Assembly: GCF_025398255.1 (NCBI RefSeq)
Contig: NZ_JAODNW010000004.1
Span: 25,924 to 89,923, forward strand
Source of the DNA: Chelativorans intermedius
GTDB taxonomy: Bacteria; Pseudomonadota; Alphaproteobacteria; Rhizobiales; Rhizobiaceae
DNA: 64,000 nucleotides
Direction of reading: 5' to 3'
The notes beneath the pieces were generated by a model, which saw only the letters and a list, made by a program, of their open reading frames with translations, made no database searches and was not told the DNA's origin. Shown here piece after piece: positions 11,626 to 20,538 of the stretch; position 1 is the stretch's first letter; each line of letters starts with the position of its first letter. A program made the position numbers and the translations under genes.

Positions 11626-12780
11626 TTAGCGCTGCATCGCCTTCTGAACGGCCGGGCCGCCGGCAAGGTCGCGCAGCGTCTCCTCGTCGGCCATCACGGC
11701 GTTCACGGTCTCGCCCTCGGTCACGAGGTCCTGGCCGGCCACGATGATGCGGGCATCGGCGGGAATGCCCGCCAGATAGAGGGCGCCCGGCGTGTCGTCG
11801 ACGATGTCGATGGGATAGAAGTGCACGACGCCCTCGGGGTCCACGGCGCGCACGCCCAGCTCTCCTTCGGCATTCAGGGTGATGACGGAGCGCGGCAGGG
11901 CGACCGTCTCCACGCTCTGCGTCAGCAGGTTGATCTCGGCCGTCATGCCGGCCGGAATGCGCCGGTCGGGATTCTCGATCATCACCTCCACGCGGTAGGT
12001 GCGGGTCTGGGGCGAGGCGGCGCGGCTGACATGGCGGATCCGCCCGTTCAGCGTCGCGCCGGTCACCAGGCGCACCTCGGCCACGTCGTCGCGCCGGATG
12101 TCGCCGAGGTTGCGTTCGCTCACCTCGCCGACGGCCAGAATGGGATCGAGCTGAAGAAGCGTCGCCACCTTGTCGCCCTGCGTCAGCGCGGTGCCCTTTT
12201 CGGTGTGTACCGCGTCGATGACGCCGGAGAAGGGCGCGCGCACGCTGATGCGGTCGAGCTCGGCCTTCGCCGTTTCGAGCGCGGAGCGGGCGCTGGCCAC
12301 GGCGGAGCGTGCCTCCCGCAGGCGCAGGCGGGCGATGTTGCCGCTGTCGGCCAGCCGCTCGGCGGCCTCGGCCTCGGCCTCGCGCTGTTCCAGCAGCTGG
12401 CGGGCCGACTCCACCGCCACATCCTTGCCTTGCGGGTCGAGCCGCATGATGAGGTCGCCCTCGGCCACCAGGTCGCCCTCGCTGAAGGGCAGCTCCTCGA
12501 CAATGCCGGTGGCGCGCGCCGCCAGCACGGTCTCCTTGTGCGCCTCCGTGCGCCCGGAGATGCGGATGGTGCGCGCATGTTCCAGGCGTGGCGGCCGCGC
12601 CACCTGCACGGTCTTGAGCGTGGCGGGGCGCTCAGCCGCCTTCTCGGCTTCGGCCTTGCGCGCAGCCTCGGCCTCCTGGCTGGCGCTGCCCACGGAGGAA
12701 AACTCCCCGGTGGCGATCCAGGCAGCGGTTGCGACCAGCACCAGGATGGCCGCAATTCTGTGGTACTTGATCTTGGGCAT
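11626..12780 (-). CDS. RND efflux periplasmic adaptor (membrane fusion protein)
   Basis: A 384-residue adaptor linking the RND permease to an outer-membrane channel. It has an N-terminal membrane anchor or signal (residues 8-24, IAAILVLVATAAWIATG), a charged Ala/Glu/Lys stretch, a biotinyl-lipoyl-like hairpin domain (RATGIVEELPFSEGDLVAEGDLIMRLD), a coiled-coil hairpin rich in Ala/Glu/Arg (about 120-180), and the beta-barrel region (VRAPFSGVIDAVHTEKG). The ATG at 12780 is chosen because the preceding in-frame codons to 12930 show no signal sequence. It is the first gene of the operon and divergent from the TetR gene, whose operator lies 244 bp upstream. Confidence 0.93.
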   Translation of the reverse strand: MPKIKYHRIAAILVLVATAAWIATGEFSSVGSASQEAEAARKAEAEKAAERPATLKTVQVARPPRLEHARTIRISGRTEAHKETVLAARATGIVEELPFSEGDLVAEGDLIMRLDPQGKDVAVESARQLLEQREAEAEAAERLADSGNIARLRLREARSAVASARSALETAKAELDRISVRAPFSGVIDAVHTEKGTALTQGDKVATLLQLDPILAVGEVSERNLGDIRRDDVAEVRLVTGATLNGRIRHVSRAASPQTRTYRVEVMIENPDRRIPAGMTAEINLLTQSVETVALPRSVITLNAEGELGVRAVDPEGVVHFYPIDIVDDTPGALYLAGIPADARIIVAGQDLVTEGETVNAVMADEETLRDLAGGPAVQKAMQR

Positions 12781-13023
12781 AGCGATTCCCAGTGCTCTGG
12801 ATCCTTGCCGGAAAATCCGACCCGATATGGGGGCGGCGCGCGGGCAATTCAATCTCACCACAAAAGTGGCGTAATCCTTTACTGCGAGTGTGCATTGCAA
12901 AAAAGCGGCACGCCCCGTCACTCCTGACAACGGATTGTCACCATGGTTCCGGTCGCGGGTTCCGCTCGTGCACTGCCGCGCGAAAACGCTGCCCGGGGCA
13001 GGCCGCGCGCGAGCGGGGACAGA

Positions 13024-13048
13024 TTGACAAAATCCGTTATTTTGTCAA
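13024..13048. promoter_or_regulatory. TetR-type operator
   Basis: Ten-base perfect inverted half-sites TTGACAAAAT (13024-13033) and ATTTTGTCAA (13039-13048) are separated by five bases. It lies 14 bp upstream of the TetR regulator start and in the divergent region shared with the RND pump. TTGACA is present on both strands at its edges, so the site could overlap a -35 element in either direction, but no good -10 partner was found. Binding by the adjacent TetR protein is inferred from position. Confidence 0.75.
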
Positions 13049-13062
13049 CAACCAATTCAGCG

Positions 13063-13722
13063 ATGGTGATGAACAACAGGCAAACGATAAAGAACGAGCG
13101 GGCGGAGGATCCGAGGCGGGCGCGCATCGTCGAGGCGGCGATGCCGGTCTTCCTGGCCTATGGCTTTTCGCGCACGACGATGGACGACATCGCGCGGGCG
13201 GCGGAGATGTCGCGTCCGGCGCTCTATCTGTTCTTCCGCAACAAGGCCGACATCTTCCGCGCCGCCTGCATGGCCACGCTGGAGCACGCGCGCGCAAGCG
13301 CCTGCGACGTGCTGGAGGGAGAAGGGCCGCTGGAGGCGCGGCTGATGCAGGCGCTCGACCAGGCGCTTTTCCGGCTCTTCCGGCAGATCGAGGATTCGCC
13401 GCATGGCGAGGAGCTGGTGGATGTCAACCACGCCATCGCCTCGGACGTGGTGGCGGCCTGGGTGCGCGAAATGGTGGCCTGCTTCGCCACGGCCATCGAC
13501 AGGGAGGCGCGCCAGCGCGGCGTGCGGCTCGCGCGGCACGGCCTTTCCGCCGAGGCGCTGGCGGAAATGCTGTTAGACGTGCTGGAGGGGTTGAAGTCGC
13601 GCGGCGTGTGCGGCACCGCCGCCGAAGCGCGCGCCGGCCAGTTCGTCACCCTCATCGGCATTGCGCTGCGGGCGCAGCCGCCGTCGGAGGCCCCGCCCGC
13701 AGAGGCCGGCGCGCCGTGCTAA
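13063..13722 (+). CDS. TetR/AcrR-family transcriptional regulator of the RND pump
   Basis: A 219-residue regulator with an N-terminal helix-turn-helix (about residues 22-66: RARIVEAAMPVFLAYGFSRT, MDDIARAAEMSRPALYLFF), the classic TetR DNA-binding pattern, and a variable helical ligand-binding half. Starts at 13063 or 13069 (ATG) are both plausible; the longer frame to 12943 would run through the operator palindrome and is unlikely. It is divergent from the RND efflux operon and probably represses it and itself. The inducer is unknown. Its stop codon TAA (13720-13722) lies at the very edge of a 103-bp repeat. Confidence 0.88.
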   Translation: MVMNNRQTIKNERAEDPRRARIVEAAMPVFLAYGFSRTTMDDIARAAEMSRPALYLFFRNKADIFRAACMATLEHARASACDVLEGEGPLEARLMQALDQALFRLFRQIEDSPHGEELVDVNHAIASDVVAAWVREMVACFATAIDREARQRGVRLARHGLSAEALAEMLLDVLEGLKSRGVCGTAAEARAGQFVTLIGIALRAQPPSEAPPAEAGAPC

Positions 13723-13822
13723 AGCATTTTGCAGCCGGATGGAATCATCTGGCGTCGCACAAATACGGCAAAAACAAAGAGATGGACCGGATCAGCGTTT
13801 CAATGAAACGATGAACCGGTCT
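13720..13822 (+). repeat. 103-bp dispersed intergenic repeat, copy 1
   Basis: Matches positions 29707-29809 (read on the minus strand) over 103 bases with seven mismatches by my manual alignment. Internal structure: CCGGATG/CATCTGG arms in the first third, and a nested hairpin at the other end made of GACCGG...CCGGTC around CGTTTCA-A-TGAAACG. It fills the gap between the convergent tetR-type gene and the 3-hydroxybutyrate dehydrogenase gene: its first three bases are the former's TAA stop, and the dehydrogenase stop codon (13823-13821) overlaps its last bases. It may act as a bidirectional terminator. Confidence 0.85.
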
Positions 13823-14603
13823 AGCGGGCGGTCCAGCCGCCGTCGACCGAAAGCGTGGTGCCGGTAATGAGCGCAGCATGCTCCGAGCACAGGAAGACCG
13901 CTGCAGCGCCGATCTGCTCGACGGTGGCGAAGTCGCGGATCGGCTGCCTGGCGAGCATCACCTCGCGCACCACCGTGTCGCGGTCCATGCCGTGGGCTTC
14001 CATCTGCTCGGGGATTTGCGCCTCCACCAGCGGCGTGAGCACATAGCCGGGGCAGATGGCGTTGCAGGTGACGTGATGGTCGGCAAGTTCCAGCGCCACC
14101 GTCTTCGTCAGGCCGACAATGCCGTGCTTGGCGGCGATATAGGCCGACTTGAAGGGCGAGGCGCGCAGACCGTGGGCGGAGGAAATGTTGACGATGCGCC
14201 CCTTGCCCTGGCGCTTCATGTGCGGCACGGCGGCGGCGATGGTGTGGAACGCCGAGGTGAGATTGATCGCCAGGATGGCGTCCCATTTCTCGACGGGAAA
14301 CGCCTCGATCGGCGCCACATGCTGGATGCCGGCATTGTTGACGAGGATGTCGAGGGCGCCGAAACGCTCCACCGTTTCCTCCACGAGGCGTCGGCATTCC
14401 CCGCCCCTTGCCATGTCGGCGCGGATATAGGCCGTCTCGACGCCGAACTCGCGGGCGATGCCCTCGGCCAGCGCGCGCTCCTCCTCCCCCTCGGTGAAGG
14501 AGTTGAGAACCACGTTGCAGCCGTCGGCGGCGAGCGCGCGGGCGATGCCGAGCCCGATGCCCGAGGTGGATCCGGTAACGATGGCGGTTCTTGTCTTGCT
14601 CAC
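13821..14603 (-). CDS. bdhA: 3-hydroxybutyrate dehydrogenase (short-chain dehydrogenase)
   Basis: A 260-residue SDR that would oxidise D-3-hydroxybutyrate to acetoacetate with NAD. The cofactor motif TGSTSGIG is at residues 10-17, NNAGIQH around 90, the Ser of the NISSAHG region near 140, and the catalytic YIAAK near 154-158. LCSEHAALITGTTLSVDGGW at the end is typical of HBDH. It lies 69 bp behind the M20 hydrolase gene on the same strand, so probably in one transcript. HBDH and other SDRs share these motifs, so substrate specificity is a strong but not certain call. Confidence 0.85.
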   Translation of the reverse strand: MSKTRTAIVTGSTSGIGLGIARALAADGCNVVLNSFTEGEEERALAEGIAREFGVETAYIRADMARGGECRRLVEETVERFGALDILVNNAGIQHVAPIEAFPVEKWDAILAINLTSAFHTIAAAVPHMKRQGKGRIVNISSAHGLRASPFKSAYIAAKHGIVGLTKTVALELADHHVTCNAICPGYVLTPLVEAQIPEQMEAHGMDRDTVVREVMLARQPIRDFATVEQIGAAAVFLCSEHAALITGTTLSVDGGWTAR

Positions 14604-14672
14604 GGAAAATCTCTCCCTGCCGAACGGCGGGGATGGTATTGCAACGCAGCATGGCTGCCAAGCTGCCTTGCC

Positions 14673-15914
14673 TCAGGCCGCAAGCTCCATGGCCGCGTGC
14701 ATGAGCAGGCTGGCGCCCGCCTCGATGTCGGCCCAGTCGGTCTTCTCCTGCGGCGCGTGGCTGATGCCGCCCACGGAGGGCACGAAGAGAAGGCCGGCAC
14801 GGGTGACGGACGCCATGACCTGCGCGTCGTGGCCGGCGCCGCTCGCCATCAGGGGCGCGTCGAGGCCGAGCTTGCCGGCCGCCCGCCGGAAGGCGGCGAC
14901 CACGTCGGGGTGGCAGGGGGAGGGGGGCAGCCAGCTCGTCTCCTCGATGGAAACGGAAAGGCCGTACCGCGCCGCCGCGGCCTTCAGATGCGCCCGTGCG
15001 CCCGCCGCCAGCGCCCGCATCACCCGCTCTTCCATGTCGCGCGCCACGAGGGTGAACTCGGCCGCGCCCGGCACGGTGTGTGGGAAGTTCGGCTCCACCA
15101 CCACCTTGCCGATGGTCACGCGGCTGGCCGCGCTGCCGTGCTGCCGTATCAGCTCGGGAATGGAATGGGCGAAATCGGCCAGTCCCATGAAGGCGTCGCG
15201 GCGCATCTCCATCGGCGTGGTGCCGGAGTGATTGGCCTCGCCGGACAGGTGCACCGTCCAGTTGAAGACACCCGAAATTCCGCTGACGATGCCGACCGGC
15301 TTGCCCGCGGCCTCCAGGACCGGCCCCTGCTCCACATGCAGTTCCAGAAAGGCGTGGATGGAGCCTTGCGGCCGCTTCGCGTCGAGCGCGGCCAGCGGGT
15401 CGAGTCCCTGGGCGCGCATGGCATCGGCAAGCCGCGTCCCCGCCTCGTCTTGCGCCGTCTCCAGCCATTCGCGCGTCACCTGGCCGGCCAGCGCCTGGGC
15501 GCCGAACATGCCACCGAAGCGTCCCTCCTCCTCGGCGGTGGCGATCACCTCGACGGGCCGGGCCGGGGCAAAGCCCGCCTCCCTCATGGCGCGCACGCTT
15601 TCAAGCGCGGCAAGCACGCCGAGCGCGCCGTCGAACATGCCGCCGTCGGGCACGCTGTCGAGATGCGAGCCCAGCATGAGAACCGGCCCGCTGCCCGCTT
15701 CCCAGCGCCCCGAGAGATTGCCCGCCCCGTCCATGGAGACGGATAGCCCCGCCGCCTCCATCAACCCGGCGACGAAGCGCCGGCCTTCCATGTCGGCATC
15801 GGAAAAGCTCAGCCGGTCGATGCCGCCGGTCCTGGGATTGCGGCCGATCTGCCCCAACCTTTCGAGGTCGCCACGCAGGCGCGCAAGGTTAATGCGGGGG
15901 GCGGTGCCGGTCAT
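14673..15914 (-). CDS. M20-family Zn-dependent amidohydrolase (N-carbamoyl-L-amino-acid hydrolase / allantoate amidohydrolase type)
   Basis: A 413-residue M20/M28-type metallohydrolase of the HyuC/AllC/ureidopropionase group. The metal-binding GSHLDSVPDGGMFDGALGV (around 92-110) and EEEGRFGG (around 128) are intact, followed by the HVEQGPVLE and GEANHSGTTPMEMRRDA segments of the dimerisation/substrate region. It hydrolyses an N-carbamoyl or ureido group; which substrate is not resolvable. It is the first gene leftward from the divergent operator at 15952-15967 and faces the peptide-type transporter, suggesting that transporter imports its substrate. Confidence 0.88.
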   Translation of the reverse strand: MTGTAPRINLARLRGDLERLGQIGRNPRTGGIDRLSFSDADMEGRRFVAGLMEAAGLSVSMDGAGNLSGRWEAGSGPVLMLGSHLDSVPDGGMFDGALGVLAALESVRAMREAGFAPARPVEVIATAEEEGRFGGMFGAQALAGQVTREWLETAQDEAGTRLADAMRAQGLDPLAALDAKRPQGSIHAFLELHVEQGPVLEAAGKPVGIVSGISGVFNWTVHLSGEANHSGTTPMEMRRDAFMGLADFAHSIPELIRQHGSAASRVTIGKVVVEPNFPHTVPGAAEFTLVARDMEERVMRALAAGARAHLKAAAARYGLSVSIEETSWLPPSPCHPDVVAAFRRAAGKLGLDAPLMASGAGHDAQVMASVTRAGLLFVPSVGGISHAPQEKTDWADIEAGASLLMHAAMELAA

Positions 15915-15951
15915 GCTGGGTTTCCTGCCGGGGCGAAATTCATCCTTGCAT

Positions 15952-15967
15952 ATTTATCATGATAAAT
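15952..15967. promoter_or_regulatory. Divergent operator palindrome (candidate GntR site)
   Basis: A 16-bp perfect palindrome ATTTATCATGATAAAT sits in the 103-bp gap between the divergent M20 hydrolase and transporter genes. On the plus strand a weak TTGCAT (15946-15951) and TACGAT (15968-15973), 16 bp apart, bracket it, so a bound protein would block this promoter. The GntR gene closing the transporter operon is the natural candidate; this is inference from position. Confidence 0.6.
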
Positions 15968-16017
15968 TACGATCTCAATCCGCAATCCAACTCCGAGGGG
16001 AAACAGTGGAGGCTGTC

Positions 16018-17598
16018 ATGACAGGAATTTCGCGCGCGCTCAAAGGCGCGCTGGCGGCGCTGGCCATGGCCGGTTTCGCCGTCTCGGGCCTGCAACCGGC
16101 CGCGGCGCAGACCCCGCCGAACGTTCTGATCGTGGGCCAGATCGCCGAGCCGAAATCGCTCGATCCGCACGCCGTGACGGCGGTCAACGATTTCCGCATC
16201 CTGATGAACGTCTATGACGGGCTGGTGCGCTATCGCGACGGCACGCTGGAGGTGGAGCCGGCGCTGGCGACCGGCTGGGACATCTCGGAGGACGGCAAGA
16301 CCTATACCTTCCGCCTGCGCCAGGGCGTGACCTTCCACGACGGTTCCCCCTTCAACGCGGAGGCGGTGAAGTTCAACTTCGACCGGATGCTCGACGAGAA
16401 CCACCCCTATCACGACACGGGCCCGTTTCCGCTTGCCTTCTTCTTCTCCGCGGTGGAGGCGGTGACGGTGGAGGACGAGCATACGGTCACCTTCACTCTC
16501 AACGAGCCTTATGCGCCGTTCCTGTCCAACCTCGCCTATCCGACGGGTCTCATCGTCTCGCCGGCGGCGGTGGAGGAGCACGGCAAGGATTTCGGCCGCC
16601 ATCCCTCCGGCACCGGGCCGTTCCGCTTCGTGGAGTGGCAGAGCAACACCCGCGTGGTGGTGGAGCGCAACCCGGACTACTGGGACGGCGCTCCCGCGCT
16701 GGAGGCGGTGGTCTTCCGCCCCATCACCGATGCCAACACGCGGGTGGCGGAGATGCTGGCCGGCGGCATCGACCTGATGGTCGAGGTCCCCCCGGACAAC
16801 ATCGCCCGCTTCGCCGAGGACCCGGCGTTCAAGGTCCATGAACAGGCCGGGCCGCATGTCTGGTTCCTGATCCTCAACATGAAGGAGCCACCCTTCGACA
16901 AAAAGGCGGCGCGCCAGGCGGTGAACTACGCCATCAACAAGCAGGCGCTGGTGGAAAACGTGCTGCAGGGCACGGCCGAGATCGCCGCCGGCCCCACGCC
17001 GCCCGCCTTCGCCTGGGCCTATAACGAGGCGCTGGAGCCCTATCCCCACGATCCGCAGAAGGCCAGGGAGCTTCTGGAAGAAGCGGGCTACAACGGCGAG
17101 GAGGTCGTCTTCTATGTCACCGAAGGCGGCTCGGGCATGCTCGACCCGGTGGCCATGGGCACGGCCATCCAGGCCGATCTCGCCGCCGTGGGCATGAATG
17201 TGAAGATCGAGACCTATGAATGGAACACCTTCCTCGGCGAGGTCAATCCGGGCCTGGAGGGCAAGGCGGACATGGCGGAGATGGCGTGGATGACCAACGA
17301 TCCCGACACGCTGCCCTATCTTACCCTGCGCACCGACGCCTTCCCGGAAAATGGCGGCTTCAACTCCGGCTACTATTCCAACCCGGAGGTGGACACCATT
17401 CTGGAGCAGGCGCGCCAGGCCACCGAGCAGGAGGAGCGGGCCGCCCTCTACAAGCAGATGCAGGAGATCGTGCACGAGGACGCGCCCTGGGCCTTCGTCG
17501 CAAACTGGAAGCAGAACGCCGTCTCCACGGCACGGGTGGAGAACTTCGACCTGCAGCCGTCCTTCTTCCTCCTGCTGAAGGACGTCGCCAAGCCGTAA
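16018..17598 (+). CDS. Peptide/opine-type ABC transporter substrate-binding protein (SBP family 5)
   Basis: A 526-residue periplasmic binding protein. The signal peptide covers about residues 1-30 (basic start, hydrophobic ALAALAMAGFAVS, cleavage near AAAQ). The family-5 signature follows: EPKSLDPHAVTAVNDFRILMNVYDGLVRY, then FRLRQGVTFHDGSPFNAEAVKFNFDRM. The ATG at 16018 has GGAGG five bases upstream; a GTG at 16006 is an alternative. It captures oligopeptides or related amides in the periplasm for the transporter encoded downstream. First gene of the operon behind the divergent operator. Confidence 0.92.
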   Translation: MTGISRALKGALAALAMAGFAVSGLQPAAAQTPPNVLIVGQIAEPKSLDPHAVTAVNDFRILMNVYDGLVRYRDGTLEVEPALATGWDISEDGKTYTFRLRQGVTFHDGSPFNAEAVKFNFDRMLDENHPYHDTGPFPLAFFFSAVEAVTVEDEHTVTFTLNEPYAPFLSNLAYPTGLIVSPAAVEEHGKDFGRHPSGTGPFRFVEWQSNTRVVVERNPDYWDGAPALEAVVFRPITDANTRVAEMLAGGIDLMVEVPPDNIARFAEDPAFKVHEQAGPHVWFLILNMKEPPFDKKAARQAVNYAINKQALVENVLQGTAEIAAGPTPPAFAWAYNEALEPYPHDPQKARELLEEAGYNGEEVVFYVTEGGSGMLDPVAMGTAIQADLAAVGMNVKIETYEWNTFLGEVNPGLEGKADMAEMAWMTNDPDTLPYLTLRTDAFPENGGFNSGYYSNPEVDTILEQARQATEQEERAALYKQMQEIVHEDAPWAFVANWKQNAVSTARVENFDLQPSFFLLLKDVAKP

Positions 17599-17617
17599 GC
17601 CACGCGGGAAGCGGGGC

Positions 17618-17637
17618 GCGGCATCCGCGGATGCCGC
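17618..17637 (+). other. Intercistronic hairpin after the binding-protein gene
   Basis: A 20-bp perfect palindrome (arms GCGGCATCC and GGATGCCGC about a central GC) lies between the binding-protein stop and the first permease. There is no U-tract, so it more likely protects the 3' end of the binding-protein mRNA or attenuates readthrough than ends transcription fully. Such hairpins are common between binding-protein and permease genes. Confidence 0.55.
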
Positions 17638-17665
17638 CTCTGCGCCCGCCCAGCCGGAGGCGCCG

Positions 17666-18613
17666 ATGCTCGCCTATTTCCTCAAGCGCATCGCCATGGC
17701 GGTGCCGGTGCTTTGGGGGCTTACCGTCATCGTCTTCCTCATCATGGCGTTGATCCCCGGCGATCCGGCCACCGCCATTCTCGGCGCCTATGCCACGCCG
17801 GAGAATGTCGAGCGGCTGAACCGCCAGCTCGGCCTCGACCGCACGCTGCCCGAGCAGTATCTCATCTGGCTCGCCAACCTGCTGCAGGGCGATTTCGGCC
17901 GCTCCTACTCGCTCAACAGGCCGGTCATCGACGAGGTGCTGGAGCGCTTCAACGCGACGCTGATTCTTGCCGGCGCGGCGCTTCTCCTGTGTACGGTCTT
18001 CGGGCTTCTCGCCGGCATCGTCTCGGCGGTGCGCCAGTTCGGCTGGACGGACCGCATCGTCACCTTCTTCGTGCTCATCGGCATTTCCATGCCCTCTTTC
18101 TGGCTGGGGCTTCTGCTCATCCTCGTCTTCGCCGTCAATCTGCGACTCCTGCCGCCGTCGGGCATGTATGCGGTCTATGGCGGGGGAGACCTGGCGGATC
18201 TGCTGCGCCATCTCGTCCTGCCCGCCGTCACGCTGGCGGTGGTGGCCACCGGCGTCATCGCCCGCCTGACGCGCGCCGCCATGCTGGAGGTGCTGCGGCA
18301 GGACTATATCCGCACCGCCCGCGCCAAGGGCTTGTCGGAGCGGCGGGTGATCTATCGCCACGCCTTCAAGGCGGCGCTCGTTTCCGTCATCCCGGTCATC
18401 GGCATCCAGGCCGGTTTCGTGCTGGGTGGCGCGGTCTATATCGAGACCGTGTTCCAGTGGCCGGGCATCGGGCGGATGCTGGTGCAGGCCATCTCCACGC
18501 GCGACCTGCTTCTCGTGCAGGGCGGCGTGCTGGTGGTGGCGGCGAGCTATGTGCTGTTCAACCTGCTGGCCGATCTCGCCCAGCATGCGCTCGACCCGAG
18601 GCTGAAGACATGA
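17666..18613 (+). CDS. Peptide-type ABC transporter permease (DppB-like)
   Basis: A 315-residue inner-membrane permease with six predicted helices. It has the N-terminal ILxRIAMAVPVLWGLTVIVFLIM helix, the PGDPATAILG box after TM1, and the EAA loop DYIRTARAKGLSERRVIYRHAFKAAL that docks onto the ATPases. Length and motifs match DppB/OppB. It ends in an ATGA overlap with the next gene, so translation is coupled. Confidence 0.93.
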   Translation: MLAYFLKRIAMAVPVLWGLTVIVFLIMALIPGDPATAILGAYATPENVERLNRQLGLDRTLPEQYLIWLANLLQGDFGRSYSLNRPVIDEVLERFNATLILAGAALLLCTVFGLLAGIVSAVRQFGWTDRIVTFFVLIGISMPSFWLGLLLILVFAVNLRLLPPSGMYAVYGGGDLADLLRHLVLPAVTLAVVATGVIARLTRAAMLEVLRQDYIRTARAKGLSERRVIYRHAFKAALVSVIPVIGIQAGFVLGGAVYIETVFQWPGIGRMLVQAISTRDLLLVQGGVLVVAASYVLFNLLADLAQHALDPRLKT

Positions 18614-20538
18614 GTGCTGCGGCGCAGGCGCGCGCCGCCGGCGGGCGGCCGGGGTTCCTCACGTTGCTGGTGGCCAACCGGCTGGCCGCCTTCGGGCTGG
18701 CGCTGCTCGCGCTCCTTGCGCTGGCCGCGCTCCTGGCGCCCCTTCTGCCGCTGGCCCCGCCCGACATCACGGACCCGGCGAGGCGGCTGCTTCCGCCGCT
18801 GAGCAAGGGCCATCTCCTGGGCACGGACCAGCTCGGCCGCGACCTGTTGTCCCGCCTCCTGTGGGGCACGCGCGTCTCCATCGCCGTGGGCCTGTCGGCC
18901 ACGCTGGTGGCAGCGGTGGCAGGCTCGGCCATCGGCCTTGTCGCCGGCTATGCCGGCGGGCGCACGGACAATGTCATGATGCGCGGCATCGACATGCTGA
19001 TGGCCTTTCCCTACATCCTGCTTGCCCTTGCCATCGTCGCCGTGCTCGGCCCCGGCCTCATGAACGCGCTCTATGCCATCGCCATCGTCAACATCCCATT
19101 TTTCGCGCGCAACATCCGCGGCGTCACGATCTCGCTGGCGCATCGCGAGTTTGTGGATGCCGCGCGCCTGTCCGGCAAGGGGCATCTGCGCATCCTGCTT
19201 TCCGAGGTGCTGCCCAACGTGCTGCCGGTCATCGTCATCACCATGTCGACCACCGTGGGCTGGATGATCCTGGAGACCGCGGGCCTCTCCTTCCTGGGGC
19301 TCGGCGCGCAGCCGCCGCAGGCCGATCTGGGATCGATGCTGGGTGAGGGGCGCAAGCTGCTCTTCAACGCGCCGCATGTCTCCATCATTCCGGGCCTGAT
19401 GATCTTCGCCCTCGTCATGAGCATCAATCTGGTGGGCGACGGCGTGCGCGACGTGCTCGACCCGAGGCTCAAGTCCGGCGCGCTTTCGCGCCCTTCGGCC
19501 GCCACCGCCGTCGAGCGCACGCACGTGCCGGCGATGCCGCAGGCGCCTTCCCCGGCGGCCCTCGACGTGCGCGACCTGCGCACGGAGTTCCACGTCGGCC
19601 GCGAGGTCTACAAGGCCGTGGGCGGGGTGAGCTTCGCCCTGCGCAGGCACGAATGCCTGGGCCTCGTGGGCGAGTCGGGCTCGGGCAAGTCCGTCACGGC
19701 CATGTCGCTGCTCGGGCTCGTTCCCACGCCGCCGGGGCGGATTGCCGGCGGGCGCGTGCTCTATCGGGGCCGCGACCTTCTGGAAGCCTCGCAAGCGGAG
19801 CTGCGCACCTTGCGCGGCGGCGCCTTCGCCTATGTGTTCCAGGACCCCCTGTCGACGCTGCATCCCCTGTTCACCGTCGGCGATCAGGTGGCCGAGGCCA
19901 TCCGCGCACACCAGCCGCTTGCCTTTCGCGCGGCATGGAAGCGGGCGGTCGAGCTTCTGGAGCTGGTGCGCATCCCCAACGCCGCCGAGCGGGCAAACGC
20001 CTATCCGCACCAGCTTTCCGGCGGCATGCGCCAGCGCGTCTCAATCGCCATGGCGCTTGCCAACGATGCCGAGATCCTGGTGGCCGACGAGCCGACCACC
20101 GCGCTCGATGTCACCGTACAGGCGCAGATCCTCAAGCTCATGGGCGCGCTTCAGGAGGAAAAGGGCTCCGCGCTTCTCTTCATCACCCACGATTTCGGCG
20201 TGGTCTCGGAGATCAGCGACCGCGTGGCTGTCATGTATGCCGGCCGCATCGTGGAAACCGGGCCGACGGACGAGGTGCTGGCGGCGCCCGCTCACCCCTA
20301 TACGCGCAAGCTCATCGACTGCGTGCCGGTGCTGGGCAGGCCCGAGCGGCGGCTCGACGCGATTGCCGGGCTGCCGCCGGCGGTCAACCGCCTGCCGGAG
20401 GGATGCGCCTTCGCGCCACGCTGCCCCCACGCGGAGGCACGCTGCCGGCAGGGCGACATCGCGCTGGAAGGCTTCGGGCCGGCCCGCGCGGTGCGCTGCA
20501 TCAAGCCGCTGGGAGCGCGGAAGGCGGAGGTGTCATGA
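18610..20538 (+). CDS. Fused peptide-type ABC transporter permease and ATP-binding protein (DppC-DppD)
   Basis: One uninterrupted 642-residue frame. Residues about 1-291 are a DppC-type permease ([23 protein letters not shown] loop [19 protein letters not shown]; end [10 protein letters not shown]). Residues 292-316 are a Pro/Ala-rich linker. From about 317 there is a DppD-type ATPase: Walker A GESGSGKS near 354-361, signature [16 protein letters not shown], Walker [14 protein letters not shown], then the C-terminal oligopeptide-transporter Cys-rich tail ([15 protein letters not shown]). No ribosome-binding site is visible before an internal Met, so a true fusion is favoured over two genes. 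Fused forms are known in Rhizobiales. Start overlaps the upstream stop. Confidence 0.9.
   Translation: MSAAAQARAAGGRPGFLTLLVANRLAAFGLALLALLALAALLAPLLPLAPPDITDPARRLLPPLSKGHLLGTDQLGRDLLSRLLWGTRVSIAVGLSATLVAAVAGSAIGLVAGYAGGRTDNVMMRGIDMLMAFPYILLALAIVAVLGPGLMNALYAIAIVNIPFFARNIRGVTISLAHREFVDAARLSGKGHLRILLSEVLPNVLPVIVITMSTTVGWMILETAGLSFLGLGAQPPQADLGSMLGEGRKLLFNAPHVSIIPGLMIFALVMSINLVGDGVRDVLDPRLKSGALSRPSAATAVERTHVPAMPQAPSPAALDVRDLRTEFHVGREVYKAVGGVSFALRRHECLGLVGESGSGKSVTAMSLLGLVPTPPGRIAGGRVLYRGRDLLEASQAELRTLRGGAFAYVFQDPLSTLHPLFTVGDQVAEAIRAHQPLAFRAAWKRAVELLELVRIPNAAERANAYPHQLSGGMRQRVSIAMALANDAEILVADEPTTALDVTVQAQILKLMGALQEEKGSALLFITHDFGVVSEISDRVAVMYAGRIVETGPTDEVLAAPAHPYTRKLIDCVPVLGRPERRLDAIAGLPPAVNRLPEGCAFAPRCPHAEARCRQGDIALEGFGPARAVRCIKPLGARKAEVS

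Noticed and set aside
9486..11747. A 753-residue open frame on the plus strand opposite the RND permease
   Set aside because: It is antisense to a well-supported gene, has His/Asp/Gly-rich composition typical of reverse frames in GC-rich DNA, and shows no domain.
15232..16017. Upstream in-frame extension of the transporter binding protein
   Set aside because: It overlaps the divergent hydrolase, lacks a signal peptide, and a good ribosome-binding site with a signal peptide starts at 16018.
19532..20538. A separate dppD-like gene starting at an internal Met
   Set aside because: No ribosome-binding site precedes that Met and there is no stop between it and the permease part, so a fusion is simpler.
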